DNA of 64,000 nucleotides from Craspedostauros australis (lineage: Eukaryota; Bacillariophyta; Bacillariophyceae; Mastogloiales; Achnanthaceae): positions 124,001-188,000 of the forward strand of contig JAMXDE010000011.1 of NCBI GenBank assembly GCA_026770025.1, in the 5' to 3' direction. The translations under genes and the position numbers were made by a program. The notes beneath the pieces were generated by a model. The model saw only the letters and a program-made list of their open reading frames with translations. It did not search any database and was not told the DNA's origin. Below, in pieces: positions 20,980 through 33,416 of this stretch. Position 1 is the first letter of the stretch, and each line of letters begins with the position of its first letter.

Positions 20980-23310
20980 TCATTCGATTCCAGTGAACGA
21001 GGGATCACTGGGATCGTACCACGGAAAGTCCACAAAGGTGAGACCCGACGTACCCTGCAGGGTGTTGCTCTCTCCCAAGCCTTCCACCTCCGGGATCATG
21101 GCAAGATCGACGAGGGAATCGTTGCGGCTCATGGACCCGGGCGTGTAGCTCATGCTGGGCAGTGACGAAGTGGCGGTTGCAGTTGCAGTCGCGGCAGTAC
21201 TATACGTTGGAAGTGCGGTGGCAACCACGGTCGGCTGCGAAGCTCCAGATGATGGTGTGATATCCGGCGTGCCGTGAAGGGAGCTCTGGTAGTTGCTCGT
21301 CAGCGCAGACAGCCCCTGCTGGACATTCGAAGCGTCTTGAGTCGCTGCGCTGCCCTGGCCGGCAGCTGTTGGCAGAGGGGTGGCTGCTGCTGCCACCACT
21401 GGCATTGGTGTTGTTTGCGACGTCGCCGTCGATGCGGTAAGCGGATTCGGTGTCGTCCCTGTCAGCGCGCCCGTGCTGGGCGTGGATGTTCTGGTCAAGG
21501 CGGCTGAGAAGCCATGGCGGATTCCTTTCCCCACCGCCACCTTGGCCAGCGCCTGCTGAGACTGTCCGTGCTGCATCCTGACTAATGTTGCGCCGCCGGC
21601 TCCAGTTCGGTTGCCACCATAGGCGGCTTGTGTTGGGTTGGAAGTTGTGGTGGTGGTTGCTGATGCTGACGTTGAGTTTTCGTAGAGGATGGTGGCGAGG
21701 ACGGGATTCACGGCAGCCGGGTCGACGTGCTTGGCGTACGCCACCGTTGCCGGGGACTGGTGTTGCTGGAACTGCGCCGTTGCTTCTTCACGCCCCCGCT
21801 TCTTTCCGGACTTTCCCTTTGGTTCGTTCCCCGTTTTGCGCTGCGAGGGTGGTATGGTGGAGTGTGGATGAATGAAGTTGGTGAGTGGGGGTTGGCATTG
21901 CGAAATGGCACCAGGTCGGGTGACACCGACAATGGCAGGATGCAGATAAACAAGGGACAGCGATGCGAATACTCCACTTCGATTCAGATCACATAGGATG
22001 GCACGAGATGATTCGGAAGATGGTGTATCGGTGTGGATCGCGGGGCATGAGTTGCGAGAAAACGTACCTTGATCAAGAGCAGACTCCCCAGTTCGAGCGT
22101 GGTTGCATCGTTGACGTAGGAACACGGCGCCATCTTGCCTTTGCCGGCGAGCTTGCGAAAGCCAAAGTAATTGAGCTGTCTTTGGAAGGATGCGAATTTG
22201 GAATGGCGGAAGTAGCGATTGAGGACATGGGTCTGCAGCTTGTGAGGGTTGTGCACCTCAATCTTTCCTGCTTGATGTGATGGGTTATATAATAGTAGAA
22301 TAGAATAGATTATTATACAATGATACCGTGGTGAAGGACATCGCATTCGCAAGGTGGAACAGACGGTTGTGAGAGTGGTGCGTTGCGCGGTTACGTGTTT
22401 GAGCAGGCGACAGCGAGGAAGCAAGATGTGCTAAGATGAGGAGATTCGCCAAGGGAGTTCGAACCGATGCATGATGTGTCCGTGTGGTAGCCCTCATGGG
22501 CATTATGCCATCCATCTTTTTCATCCGTTTCATTGAGTTCAATTCAATTCCATTGAACTCCATCCCATTCCTCTCCTTACCTTTGGACCATTCGATGATA
22601 TCCCGATTGTTATCCGTGAGCATCTTCGTGAGCTGATATAGGAATTCTGGGACGGTGTTCGTCGTGGGTATGGGCGCTGGTAGCATCACGGAGGTGGACT
22701 GGTTTATTCGGAGTTGGCCGTGATGTCCCATGATCGGCGTCGACGTGGGCAGGACCATGGCAGCCGACCTCATCGGCATGCCGGCGGGAGGTAGCGGTGT
22801 GGATATCGGCGTCGCTGCTGCTATGGGTATGGCCGATGACGTGGCTATCATGGGCGTTGGTTGTAGCGGCACGGCGGATGATATCGGAGCCGGCGCCAGC
22901 ACAGTCACCGTTGGAGGGCGTTGCTGCACGATTGCTGTGGGTGCGGCCACAGGTGGTATGGTTGTTGGTGCAGTTGGTGATGCCATGTAGCGCGTTGCCT
23001 GACTGACGCCCACGATGGGTGCCTGCAAAGGCGAAGCCGCCGAGAAGGTTCCGGCATCATGCCCCGCCGTGTCCAGCGACGAGGTGGATGAGACTGTGAC
23101 TGGATTCAAGTGCATGCCGCGCTGCCGTTCTGCCGCAACCAGTGTTGGTACCGGAGCTGAGGTTGAAGCAGACATTGTGGGTGGTGTTGGGGCTGAGGCT
23201 GATACGGACACCAAGGCCGATGCCGAAGCTGATGATGCAGCAGCTGCGGCTGATTGTCCCGCTGTTGCTGGTGCGGGCGCTGCCGGCGATGGAAGTTCTG
23301 AGGTTGCCAT
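20980..23310 (-). CDS. Heat-shock-factor-type transcription factor (three exons)
   Basis: Exons 23310-22581, 22267-22068 and 21840-20980 give 596 residues. The HSF DNA-binding domain (about 223-313) is assembled across all three exons: [21 protein letters not shown] in exon 1, [10 protein letters not shown] through [19 protein letters not shown] to GSLLLIK in exon 2, and [10 protein letters not shown] at the start of exon 3. Introns are 313 bp (phase 1) and 227 bp (phase 0). Both junctions reproduce the sequence seen in the intronless HSF at 15998, which supports the model. The N-terminal 220 residues are Ala/Ser/Pro/Thr-rich and the C-terminal region Thr/Ser/Ala-rich, ending in an acidic-aromatic segment, [14 protein letters not shown], that could act as an activation motif. 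ATG 23310 (MATSELPSP) is preferred over an upstream in-frame start. Confidence 0.9.
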
Positions 23311-26217
23311 CTTCGTGAGTGTGCTGGGAATTGATGTCGAGCCGTGTTGCTCTGTGGTGGCGTGGGTCCCGTGGCGCAACCTGAACACTGTGCAACGTAT
23401 GCGTGCGTACTTGGACTTCGCTCGTTGCTTCGTTCGTTGCTTCGTTCGTTCTCAAGTTGGCAATTTGTGGCTGCAACTGCAGTTCTCGTTGTTCCGGATG
23501 CTGGTATCGAGGAGTATTAATACGCTACACTCTGTTCGACTCCAGCTGAGGTTTGGCTGAGCCCTTTTCGTTGATGATGTCCAGAGAAATGAAGCGAGTC
23601 CTACACGTGTCCCGGTTGATCTGCTCCTGCTCTGCACTCGTACAAGCTATGTGTGATGCTCGACTGTTTGTAGCGGCGGCTGCTGCTGCTGCTGATTGAC
23701 CGTCCCAAATGAACAAAAGACGGTCACTTGCAATATCCCCCACCCGCAAGCGATCGTCCGTCTTTGTTGGTTCAATGCGACAGAGTATCCCCAAGTCTTT
23801 GCGGATCTGTTCGCCTTGCTGCTGCTGCTGATGATGATGCTATTGCCGTGGAGTGATGTAGCTTTCTGGCTGCGCTTGGATGCTGGTTGTCGCTGACTGG
23901 TCTTTCCGCACGATGTTGCGAAGCGATCCGACTTTGTGAATGGGTGATGGTGTTCTTGAAGAGTTTGAGGATCGAAATGATATTGACGATACCGGTGATG
24001 ATGATCCACAGAGTGAAATGAAGATGAAGATGCGCAGATGGTCTCCGTTTGTCACAATGGACGTCAAATTCGGCTGCAACAATGTGCGTACGCGTGCGAT
24101 TTTGATGATGCGATTGTCGGCGATGGCGATCTTCATTCCGCACGGTGTCAGCTGACTCCGTTGATGTCTCCGGCTCCGCTGGCACTGCGTCAATTGTTGC
24201 CGTTGCTGATGATGAGTCTTCCAATACAACAGTGCAGAGTGCAGTGGAGCGCCGCAGTTCCTCTTCGATGATTCTCACCCTTTCATTCCTTGTGCTTCGT
24301 TGTCGCTGTCTCACACACTGCTCTCCCTCGCACGATACGACACGATACCGCACGACACGCACCGCGCCATGGCACACATGCCCAGTCAGCAGAAACGCAA
24401 CAACAGAACCCCAAACACAAGTTCACGGAGCCTCGTTCACGTTCGTACACACACTGGATGAGCTCATCGAAAATGATGTGGAATTGTGAGGGTCAGCATG
24501 TTTCGAGTCCCGTAACGGAGGACACGACAACTCATCTGTTCAATGTTAGATATATTAATAGCACGGACATAAACGAGACAGTGTTTCCCATAATATTATG
24601 ACGCAGCAAGCTGCGATGACGTCGATACTACGGTTCAGGATTATGACGCAGTCGTGACTCAATCGAAGATGACCGACAACACAGATTTCCGGTTGACGTG
24701 GCTGATGTGTCTTCGCGACACGAATTGATGCCGCGTGTCCAACCAACCGCCATGTGTCTGCCGTGTCGATGACAACAGCTGGTTGTTGTGGGACGGAAGT
24801 TTCTGTCCATGCATCGAAAGGACAGTGCCACGCAATGGCGTGTGCTGCAACTGCATCCAATCATGCCTCACACAACACGCGCACTCGTACTTTGCAGACA
24901 CAAGCACCATCTTATGGGTATAGTCGTATAGAGTACGAGCAATGTTCGGCATGGTACCTATGAACGGTACCATAGTTCAAGGAAAGACGTCCCGAGAACA
25001 GCACTTCATGATGCGAGCCACACAACGACAATGACGATCATCATTGAAGTTCGGCACACCAACATGCGTTGTGAATGAGCTCAGTTTCGCCATCAACGAG
25101 CACGCCTCACGATGGCGTTCACATCGGTGTGTATGATGCCATAGGTCGTACATCCTCGTTCGAGTCCATGTGCACCACCATTCCCTTGTTGATGATGAAG
25201 ACAGACCTCCTGATGTGGGCGCGGGATCCGGCCAACCAAAGTATCATCAATGAGAGGCACAGCCCAACCCAACGGATGCGAATGCCGCGCGATGCGAATC
25301 ATCAACATGAAATGCAATGCATCGCATGACGTCAAGAGGAATCTTCCAAATCGTCCACATGCCTCCCCGCATGAAGTTCTTGTGGAGGAAGTGATCGCAA
25401 AGGATCAAAGAAGAAAACGGAGAAGCTTCGTGATCTGCGGAATGATTTTGCTGTGCGTGGTGGTCTCCGATCATCGTTCCTGTTCACATGATCGAAGCAC
25501 TTGCGTTCGATCCGCGATGGACATTCCCCCAACGCGGCATTGGTTTCATGGCCATGCAAACACCTCCACTGCTCCCAAGGAAGAGGGGATCGCCAATGGA
25601 GCTGAGTGGCTCATGATCATGCTCTGCTCTCTTCTCCATCTTCTTTCCCCTGCGTTCTTCAACACACCGTGATGACATCGTTGGGGAGCGAAGGATTTTC
25701 GCCACCTGCCAACCAATCTCCTTTCAAATCAGTCCCAATACTGCTCGTGCAGGATCATATCGTCACAAGAGGGACATACTATTCGGTTGGATCAGTTTCG
25801 AACACATTGGTACATCTGTTTCAGTCCAACAAATAAGGACACCCTACTATTGAGTACGTTTCGCAACAATTCTCGTTCTCGTGGTCAGAACCATCATGAA
25901 TTCCTCCAACTTTCGCGTAGTTTCTCGTTCTTCCCTCGTGCTCACTGTGCCACCACGCGCATCTCATTCATTGCCATGACACACGAAAAGAAGTCAAACG
26001 AACAATCCTCAAAACCGCAAAAAGAACGACGAGACAGCCAAAAAAACTTCGCGACTTGGGTGCACATCACCTCGACCAAAAAGGCCTTGTGGCATCGTTG
26101 TCCACAACCATCATGCGCTTCTCGCACGGACAGGAGCGGGGAAGATCCACCAACATCGGTCTTGTCGGCATAGTTTGCGCAATTCTCATCACAACAAGCG
26201 AAAGTTTCACACTCAAG
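23311..26217. other. Long intergenic region without supported genes
   Basis: A 2.9-kb region between the divergent HSF and glutamate-cysteine ligase genes. It holds CTG/CTGATG-rich low-complexity DNA at 23820-23840, TACTCGTA-like motifs near 24885 and 24935, an inverted GGTACC(T)ATGAACGGTACC pair at 24952-24972, two ATTATGACGCAG copies near 24597 and 24640, and a TGACGTCA at 25327-25334. Open frames here are short, overlap on both strands and show no domain. Confidence 0.5.
25327..25334. promoter_or_regulatory. CRE-like palindrome TGACGTCA
   Basis: A perfect octamer about 890 bp upstream of the glutamate-cysteine ligase start, so a link to that gene is uncertain. Confidence 0.2.
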
Positions 26218-29200
26218 ATGGGTGAGTCGACATGTGATGATACTGAACAAGGGTGCTTTGCCTTGGTTTGGTATGATTTGCGCAGTTGTCTGTTTTACTT
26301 TGCGCTGGATCTTTGATTCCGTGTGGTTGGCAGCGAATTCGATGATTCTCTCCTTCGGCTCTTTCCCGCTCTGGCGCAAGTGCGGGCATTTGGGCTCGTG
26401 GTGGATGCGGTTGGCTGTGCTCTGTCCAACATCGGTGGCAACGGCGAGTTCAGGTTGTGAGATTGACGATGATGCCTCTGCCGATGCGAGACATCAAGCT
26501 GGTGGCTTCCAGTGATGCCTTTCGGCGGATCCAGAGCGTTGGTGCCAACGATGGTGCCAACCATGATGCCGACTGGAGCACACGTGCGATGGCATGGAGT
26601 ACGAGCTACTACCAGTGCACGCAACTGTCTCACCATAGAAGATTCCATCGCGGTGGCCGTGGACGCCACCGATCTTCGCTGCACTCGACAATCCAACTCA
26701 CACTCCGTTCCACACAATCGCATTGATGCACATCCGCAAATGAACACATGAACACACACTGACACACACTGACACACACTGCCAACAATACTTCTACACA
26801 TACTGCACATTCTAATCGATTCCATTCGCAGGATTGCTAAAGGTTGGCGTGCCCAAAACCTGGGATGAATCCAAGAAGCATCTCGGATACATCCGGGGAG
26901 CCGGTGTTCGGCAATTCGTTTCCACCTACAATCGAGTCAAGGATCTCAAGGGAGACGAGTTGCTGTGGGGAGATGAGATCGAGTACGGGATCTTCCATGT
27001 CGACCCCGAGACCAAGCAGGTTCGTCTGTCTCTGCGTGCCAAGGAGATCATGGACGAATTGAATCGCAAGGAGGACGAGTTCTCCAGGAACATGGACGGC
27101 TGCAACTGGGTGCCGGAGTACGGTGCCTGGATGGTGGAGGCCACGCCCAATCGCCCCTACACCGGCTACGCCACCGATCTCCTGCGCGTCGAGCGCAATA
27201 TGCGTCTGCGTCGCAAGCGCATTCTCACCGTCCTCAAGGACAACGAGATTGCGCCGACCGTCTCGGCCTTCCCTCTGCTCGGCGCGCTCGGCGATGATGG
27301 CACCTTCCCAGCCTCGAAGGTCGGCGGACCGGCCACCCTCAGCGAGTACATTGGCGACGACATCATCAACCCGCACCCGCGCTTTGCCACCCTCACGGCC
27401 AACATCCGTCAACGTCGTGGCGAGAAGGTCAACATCCGCGTTCCGCTCTTCCGCGATGTCAGCACGCCGGAGTTCATCAACTTTGAAAGTCCGCAGGGCA
27501 GTGTGGATGGTTGCTGCGGCAGCAATTCTTTGCAGGTACGTTTCCTTTCGTTGCTTTCGTTGGCGTGCGCTTATGATTCTTTCCTTGGGCTCTTGTTTTG
27601 GGCTCTTTCCTTGATGCTTCTTGTGATACATCCACGTACTCTGTGTACTCGTACTTTGACATCCTTCGGCTGATCCGCATGAAGATGGATGAGGATGTGA
27701 AGATGGTTGCAGGTGGCAAACTTATTCGTGATGGCGGGAACTTAAATTGGCTAAAGAAGCCGAAGGAGCACCACTGTGCAGAGCATGCACTTGACTGTGT
27801 GACATGTGCCAAACATCAACAATCATGGCAATACCAATCGTACTCACTCCCACACCCGCCAACATGTGTTCCTTGACAACCATTGTCACCTTTTCTGACA
27901 TTTATATTCGCAGCTCTGGCGATACGGCAAAGGCGACGCCTCTCAGGAGAAGTACGGCCGAGACTTCGTCGTCGTCGGTTGCTCCAAATCGTCACGTGAC
28001 GAAGAAGTCGAAGATTCCAGCGATGTCAACGTCATGAAGAAGTGGCTCGTCGATGTCAAGCGTGATGGGTGCTTGGGTCTGTTCTACAGAAGCGCACCAG
28101 GGCAGATCGTCCCAGACGCGGACTGGCCACGCAACGGCGACATCGTCGTGGGTCACGAGATCCCCAACGTCCCAGGATGGGTCCGCCTCCAAAATGGATA
28201 CTACCTCCCAATGGAGAGCGAGGATGATGAGAAGATCCCGTTCCTGCACCAGGTCTCCACACGAACGGAGACCAACAACACGGAAATGAAGCGCATCGGG
28301 TCCTCCACGCCGCTCTTCCGGGCTGCCGAAACCGAGGAGCTGTCATCTTTGCTCACTGGGGGCATCGTCTCCATTGCGGGTGCCGACGACAAGGCGGAGG
28401 CTTCGAACGGAAATGCCACGGACGGCTCGGGCGTTGCAACATTGACAAAGCCAGAAGCGAACGGAACCAGCGCAGATGCCGGATCTGCAACGGAAAATGG
28501 TGCTGCCACTGCCGAGCGTGGCGGGGACACTGTCCGAGCTGCCGTTCACATGGACGCCATGGCGTTCGGCATGGGATGCTGCTGTCTGCAGATCACCTTC
28601 CAGGCCAAGGACGTGTGCGAGAGCAGGTACATTTACGACCAGCTCGCCGTCATGGCGCCCATCATGATGGCGCTCACCGCGTCGACCCCCGTCCTCAAGG
28701 GACGCCTGTTGGACACCGACGCTCGCTGGGGTATCATCAGCGAGAGCGTCGATTGTCGCACACCGGCGGAGAGAGGTCGCGAGGATCCGAACTCCCCGCA
28801 TGATGATCTCAACGCGGAGGGACGCCGTCGTCTGTACAAGAGCCGCTACGATTCGATCAGTACCTACATCTCCCAGGGCCAGTACACCCCGACGCGAGGC
28901 GCCAAGTCCACCGCCGACCGCGTTGTCAACATGTACAACGACATCCCGCTCCCCATCGACGAAGAGAAGTACGAGGAGTTGCGAAAGGACGGCGTGGACC
29001 CAGCTTTGGCGCAACACATTGCGCACCTGTTCGTGCGAGACCCATTGGTCATCTTCGATGGCGCTGTCGAGGAGGTTGACAACGAGACGCAGACCGAGCA
29101 CTTCGAGAGCATCCAGAGCACCAACTGGCAGACCATGCGCTGGAAGCCACCGCCGCCACGCAACAGCCCCAACGACCCACACATCGGCTGGAGAACCGAG

Positions 29201-30357
29201 TTCCGCAGCATGGAGATGCAGCTCACAGACTTTGAGAACGCTGCCTTCACCGTTTTCACGGTGCTGCTCACCAGAGCCATCCTCACATTCGACCTCAACC
29301 TCTACATCCCAATCAGCCGTGTCGATGCGAACATGCAACGCGCCCACGGCCGCAACGCCGCCGCCAAGGGCAAGTTCTTCTTCCGCCGTCACATGGCGCC
29401 GCTGGAGCTCGGGGATGATGGATACGGGGTGAAGTACGCCTCCATGTTCTCCCGAGCAGCCAAGGGAGATGGCAGCGAGGACGCCGAATCAGACAACGAG
29501 TCGGTGGACGACGCAGACGATCAGAGCATCAGCGACAACAGGCGGTTCTTCCCCAACGCCGTGGGAAGCATCGAAGAGAATTCATTCGAGGAAATGACCA
29601 TGGCCGAGATCATGACCGGCAAGGGTGACTACTTCCCAGGTCTCATCACCCTCGTCCGAGTGTACTTGGATTACATCAACACCGACGCTGGTACCATGAA
29701 CCGCATCTCGATGTACTTGGATTTTATTGAGAAGCGCTCCACCGGCGAGCTCGTCACTCCCGCCACCTGGGTGCGGAACTACGTCCGCAATCACCCAGAC
29801 TACAAGGGTGACTCCGTCGTCTCCCAATCCATCGCGTAAGTCATGCGTATGTTGTTGGCATGCATGTGTTGTTTTGTTTTGTTTTGTTTGCGAGTACGTT
29901 CGTCGCAGGGTCTTCAGTTGATGGAGATCCTGGTTCTATCGTGCCCAGTGCATGGCGCAGCTCTGGCTTGCTTTACTACAAGCTTGTTTGTGGATGACAT
30001 GTCGTGAAAGTTGTCGGCACCAACCAGATACCGCACTGACGCCCAACTCTTGCCCAATCTTTGCCTCTGTCTTATTGGAATTGTGCACTCGCATTTTGCT
30101 CTACCTTGGCACTTGCTGTCGCACTCCTCGATTGCACGTCTTCTTGCGACCACAGTTTCGACTTGCTGAACACGTGCAAGGAGATCGGCGAAGGAACTGT
30201 CCACATTCCAGAATTGCTGGGAGACATCAAGATCGATCGGATCACCAGTGATGGAGCCTACGAGACCAAACTTGAATCCAAGCGGGCACGCAACAAGAGA
30301 ACCGAGGAATTGCTTCGTCGATACGTGAAACGCAGCGAATTCAAGACCACCGCCTAG
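26218..30357 (+). CDS. GCLC: Glutamate-cysteine ligase catalytic subunit with a large insertion
   Basis: First committed step of glutathione synthesis: ATP-dependent joining of glutamate and cysteine in the cytosol. Four exons (26218-26221, 26832-27535, 27914-29835, 30156-30357) total 943 codons, against about 640-680 in animal and yeast enzymes. The first coding exon is only ATGG; splicing over a 611-bp intron gives MGLLKVGVPKTW, the family's conserved N-terminus. Hallmarks are LLWGDEIEYGIF (about 45-56), MVEATPNRPY, HPRFATLTANIRQRRGEK, MDAMAFGMGCCCLQITFQ (about 448-465), SRYDSISTYIS, IQSTNWQTMRWKPPPP and FRSMEMQLTDFENAAF. About 220 residues (about 225-447) interrupt the domain just before MDAMAFGMG. 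They contain an SH3-like stretch (GDIVVGHEIPNVPGWVRL, NGYYLPM) and an Ala/Gly/Thr-rich linker. No targeting signal is seen. The enzyme identity is secure; the role of the insert is unknown. Confidence 0.95.
26752..26781. repeat. Decamer tandem repeat (ACACACACTG)x3 in intron 1 of GCLC
   Basis: Three perfect adjacent 10-bp units lie about 50 bp before the splice acceptor of the second GCLC exon. Confidence 0.9.
29869..29889. repeat. (GTTTT)n microsatellite in GCLC intron 3
   Basis: Four consecutive GTTTT units, about 35 bp after the donor site at 29836. Confidence 0.85.
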
Positions 30358-30853
30358 ATGGTATCGCAGAAATTGGCAGAGGAAGTATCCGTATGACAGA
30401 GAGATGGTAGCATTCGGAGACTTGACTCTCCTGGAGAATTATGGTGCAGATAGTTATGGTGGTCGTCAACGTGATGGGGGTCGACCCTCGGTTTGATAGC
30501 GTTCAGCTGGCACACTCTTGACCAGTTGGTGCTGAGAGCAGCAACCAGAAGAACACAAGTATGCAACCTCAATTGTCCACAGATCGATCCTTCGTCCTCC
30601 TAACGCTTTAAATCCACCAAGTTGCACGCCCCAAGGAATTCTGCACTCCACTCTAGAGCATGCTCCAAGAAGATCAACCACTCGACCTTGAGTATGCGAG
30701 TTAACCGAGCGCGCTCAGACTGATGCGACCGCAAATAATATGCTCCGAATGACCGCAATATTTCTCCTGATGGGTGTTGGTATCGGTATTATTGTTGACA
30801 ATGCTACAATGACCTGGAACTGCAGAGTATAATGCCTCGTGGAAATGACGCAT
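30358..30853. other. Convergent 3' region between GCLC and sugar-transporter genes
   Basis: 496 bp between two convergent stop codons. No ORF with protein-like character and no repeat is seen; it presumably holds the 3' UTRs. Confidence 0.5.
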
Positions 30854-32725
30854 TTACGTCGTTGGCAGTATCTGTCTTCGTCGTCGTTTCCGTTCAGGCC
30901 GCGAATACATGGCACTCGCCATGACGACCAACGAAGCACCGATGGTGAAGGAGAAGGTGGCATGAAAGTCGAAGAAGATGGCGGACACGATGCAGGACAG
31001 CACGATGGAGAATGACGTCGCGAATACCTTGAGGACGTTGTCGGCGTACTTGACCACCAACGCCACGATGATGCCGCCGGCAGCCTGCACAAGGACGACG
31101 ATCCACACGATGGGCGTGTAGCCGACGAAGAATCCGTTGGTCTGAATCTCTTGCGAGTCCTTGACGAAGGCGGTGACGAGGGCGATGATGACGGAGGGCA
31201 GCCCCATCTGTATGTTGCGGATCCACAGCGAGGTCTGGCTGCCCTTCAGGATGCGTTCGAAGTAAACGCCGGAGAATCCGGATGTGCAGGCGGCGCAGAG
31301 GACGGCCGCCAATCCGAGGAACCGATTTTGCGCATCCTTCTCGTCCGAATCCTTGTCGCGGCTGCCGGACACCTGCACAATGGCAACGCCCAACGTGAGG
31401 ATGACTAAGGAGAGCCATTTCATCCGCGAGAACTTGCGCTGTTGGTGTGGATACGGAAAAGAGGTGAGTAGTGCAGAGTAACGGAAGAGATTCCATCGCA
31501 ATGATTGCAATACCAACAGTTGCAATGGCGATGAGGAGGAAGACAAAGGTGAGGGTGACATACGAGCGCGTGTGATGAGATCAGATTTGGCAGTTTAGTC
31601 GTTGCGCGAGAGATGATGTCGCCACACGAAATATCTGGAAACGAAGGAACGAATGGACGCCAACTTTAGTGTTTGTGACACCCCGGCATGACGAGGATGA
31701 AGGCCGATGGATAGCAGAACAATGCATGCATCCTGCTGCTGCTTCCGTCCTTTGCCTTCGATTCATTGCCTGTTGACCTGTTTGTGCGTCTGCTCATGTA
31801 TTCGCCTGCTTGGCTGTCTCCTCCTGCTGTAGCTTCAACCACGTGACCAATAATGTCAGCAACCATAGCAGCAGCAGCAACAGTAACAACCACCACCACC
31901 AAATGGACAATGAAGCAATCAATGAATTTGACTTACACCCAGCATGACGGCACTGAACACCGCGGTCGTGAGAATCTTGACCTGGTAGCAGACTTGGTAG
32001 GTCGCCGCATCGAGGTTGGTCAATGCAAAATACAGCAGGTTGTTCTGGACCGTGTAGAGGAAGGACGGGACGCAGAGCTTGAGCATTTCGTTGGGCGCGT
32101 CCAGCGTGTTGGCCTTGAGCTGGTGCGCAAAGTGGGGACCCGACTGGATGGCGAGCATGCTCAAGCAAATGACCAGCTTGGTCATCTCCATCATGAAGAC
32201 CGCCGTGGAGGCCAGATAGAGATGATGGTGCGTTTCGGGATCGCCGTTGTGATGATGATCCGTCCTCGAATACCTGAGCAGCAGCACGAGACCCACCATC
32301 TGCGCCACGAGCAGGACGAGCGCCGCGTACTTGATGCCCTGCGCCACCTTGCCGCTCTGTCGCTTCCGTCTGGCCCGTCGTCGCGCGAGGAGCCGTGATT
32401 CTCCTTCCGTTGGCTTCGTTTTGTTGACGACGTTGTCTGCACCCGCTGCGGCTCGTTGCGTGACGGCGCCCGATCGTTCCCCCGCAGCAGGGATCATGCT
32501 GTCCTGCGTCATGGAGGCTGGTGTGGATGTCGCTGCCATGGTGCTTGCGCCGCCGCCGACGTTGCCAGCAGCGAAATGGCCGCTGTTGTTGTTCGCATTG
32601 GCGTTGCCAGTTGTGTCGGCATTCGCGCTGATGTTGACGGTGCTGAGACCGACGTCGCTGTCCGCGTCTTCCTTCATCATGGTGACGATCTCTTCTAGTT
32701 GCGCAGGTGTCGTTCGGCTGGTCAT
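30854..32725 (-). CDS. Nucleotide-sugar transporter (SLC35A / UDP-galactose transporter family)
   Basis: Two exons, 32725-31937 and 31438-30854, joined in phase 0 over a 498-bp intron, give 457 residues. About 130 N-terminal residues are disordered, ending in a strongly basic stretch (LLARRRARRKRQSGK). Around ten membrane helices follow. Family motifs include FMMEMTKLVICL, VPSFLYTVQNNLLYFALTNLD, ATYQVCYQVKILTTAVFS with MLG at the exon junction, continuing RKFSRMKWLSLVILTLGVAIVQ, then SGFSGVYFERILKGSQTSLW, WIRNIQMG and ALVVKYADNVLKVFATS. These are typical of Golgi CMP-sialate/UDP-galactose/UDP-GlcNAc antiporters, so import of a nucleotide sugar into the Golgi lumen for glycosylation is expected; the exact substrate cannot be read from sequence. 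The protein ends with a basic tail, RPERKRRRRQ. The N-terminal extension is longer than usual for the family. Confidence 0.92.
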
Positions 32726-33416
32726 TCCGGGGTGATCCGCTTCACTCTGCTCTACTTTGTTCAGCTCTGCCGTGTTCCCTGTTCTTCGTCTCTTTCCTCG
32801 TATTGCTTTCAGCAGCCGATGCGACTAGAGCACTGGAGTTGGTACTACTATGCCCACCGACTAATACTATGACAATGATGACAATGATGATGATGCTGAT
32901 GCTGCATCAGGTGTGAATCTGTTTGCGCCACACGATTGCGGAGAATGTCGGCATCATGGGTTTCAGTCTTTGTTCCCTCCATCCAATCCGTCAGTTTTGG
33001 TCACAATTCAGGCGTTTGTGTCTGTTCTTGCGATGACTCCTGTCTTCTCCCGTAGCCTACGATACAAATATAGCACGAACACGGTACTACATATTACACG
33101 AGCTACGACAAGAGGTGGAGTGCCTTCTCTGCTCGTAGAATACGTCGTATAATACCATACTGTGCCATGAATTACTCTCGTGTCCATGAGGCTGGCATGT
33201 TCTCTCTGCAGCGGGAATGTCTTTTAGAATAGAAGAAAGTGATGGCGGCGGCACGTAAAAACATCATGGGATGGAGTCGACAAGGCTCTCTGCGAGCCAG
33301 AGGGAGGGAAAGAGTAGATTCGAGGAACGTGACTCAGCTGTTCGACCACAATAGATGACACATCCGCTCAGCAGACTCCTGTTGATATTCACACTACGTA
33401 GACTACTCTATGGATA
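32726..33416. other. Intergenic region
   Basis: 691 bp upstream of the sugar-transporter gene and downstream of the next gene. It contains a GATGATGCTG-rich stretch at 32870-32905 and AT-rich DNA near 33060-33160. No gene seen. Confidence 0.5.

Noticed and set aside
23772-24377. 201-residue minus-strand frame with one hydrophobic stretch
   Set aside because: Other frames on both strands are also open here, there is no domain, and the sequence is repetitive (Ser/Ala and His runs).
25250-25672. 140-residue plus-strand frame between the HSF and GCLC genes
   Set aside because: No motif, overlapping open frames on both strands, and no clear start context.
25942-26379. 145-residue minus-strand frame overlapping the GCLC first exon
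   Set aside because: Antisense to the GCLC leader and intron 1; Cys-rich appearance but no ordered motif.
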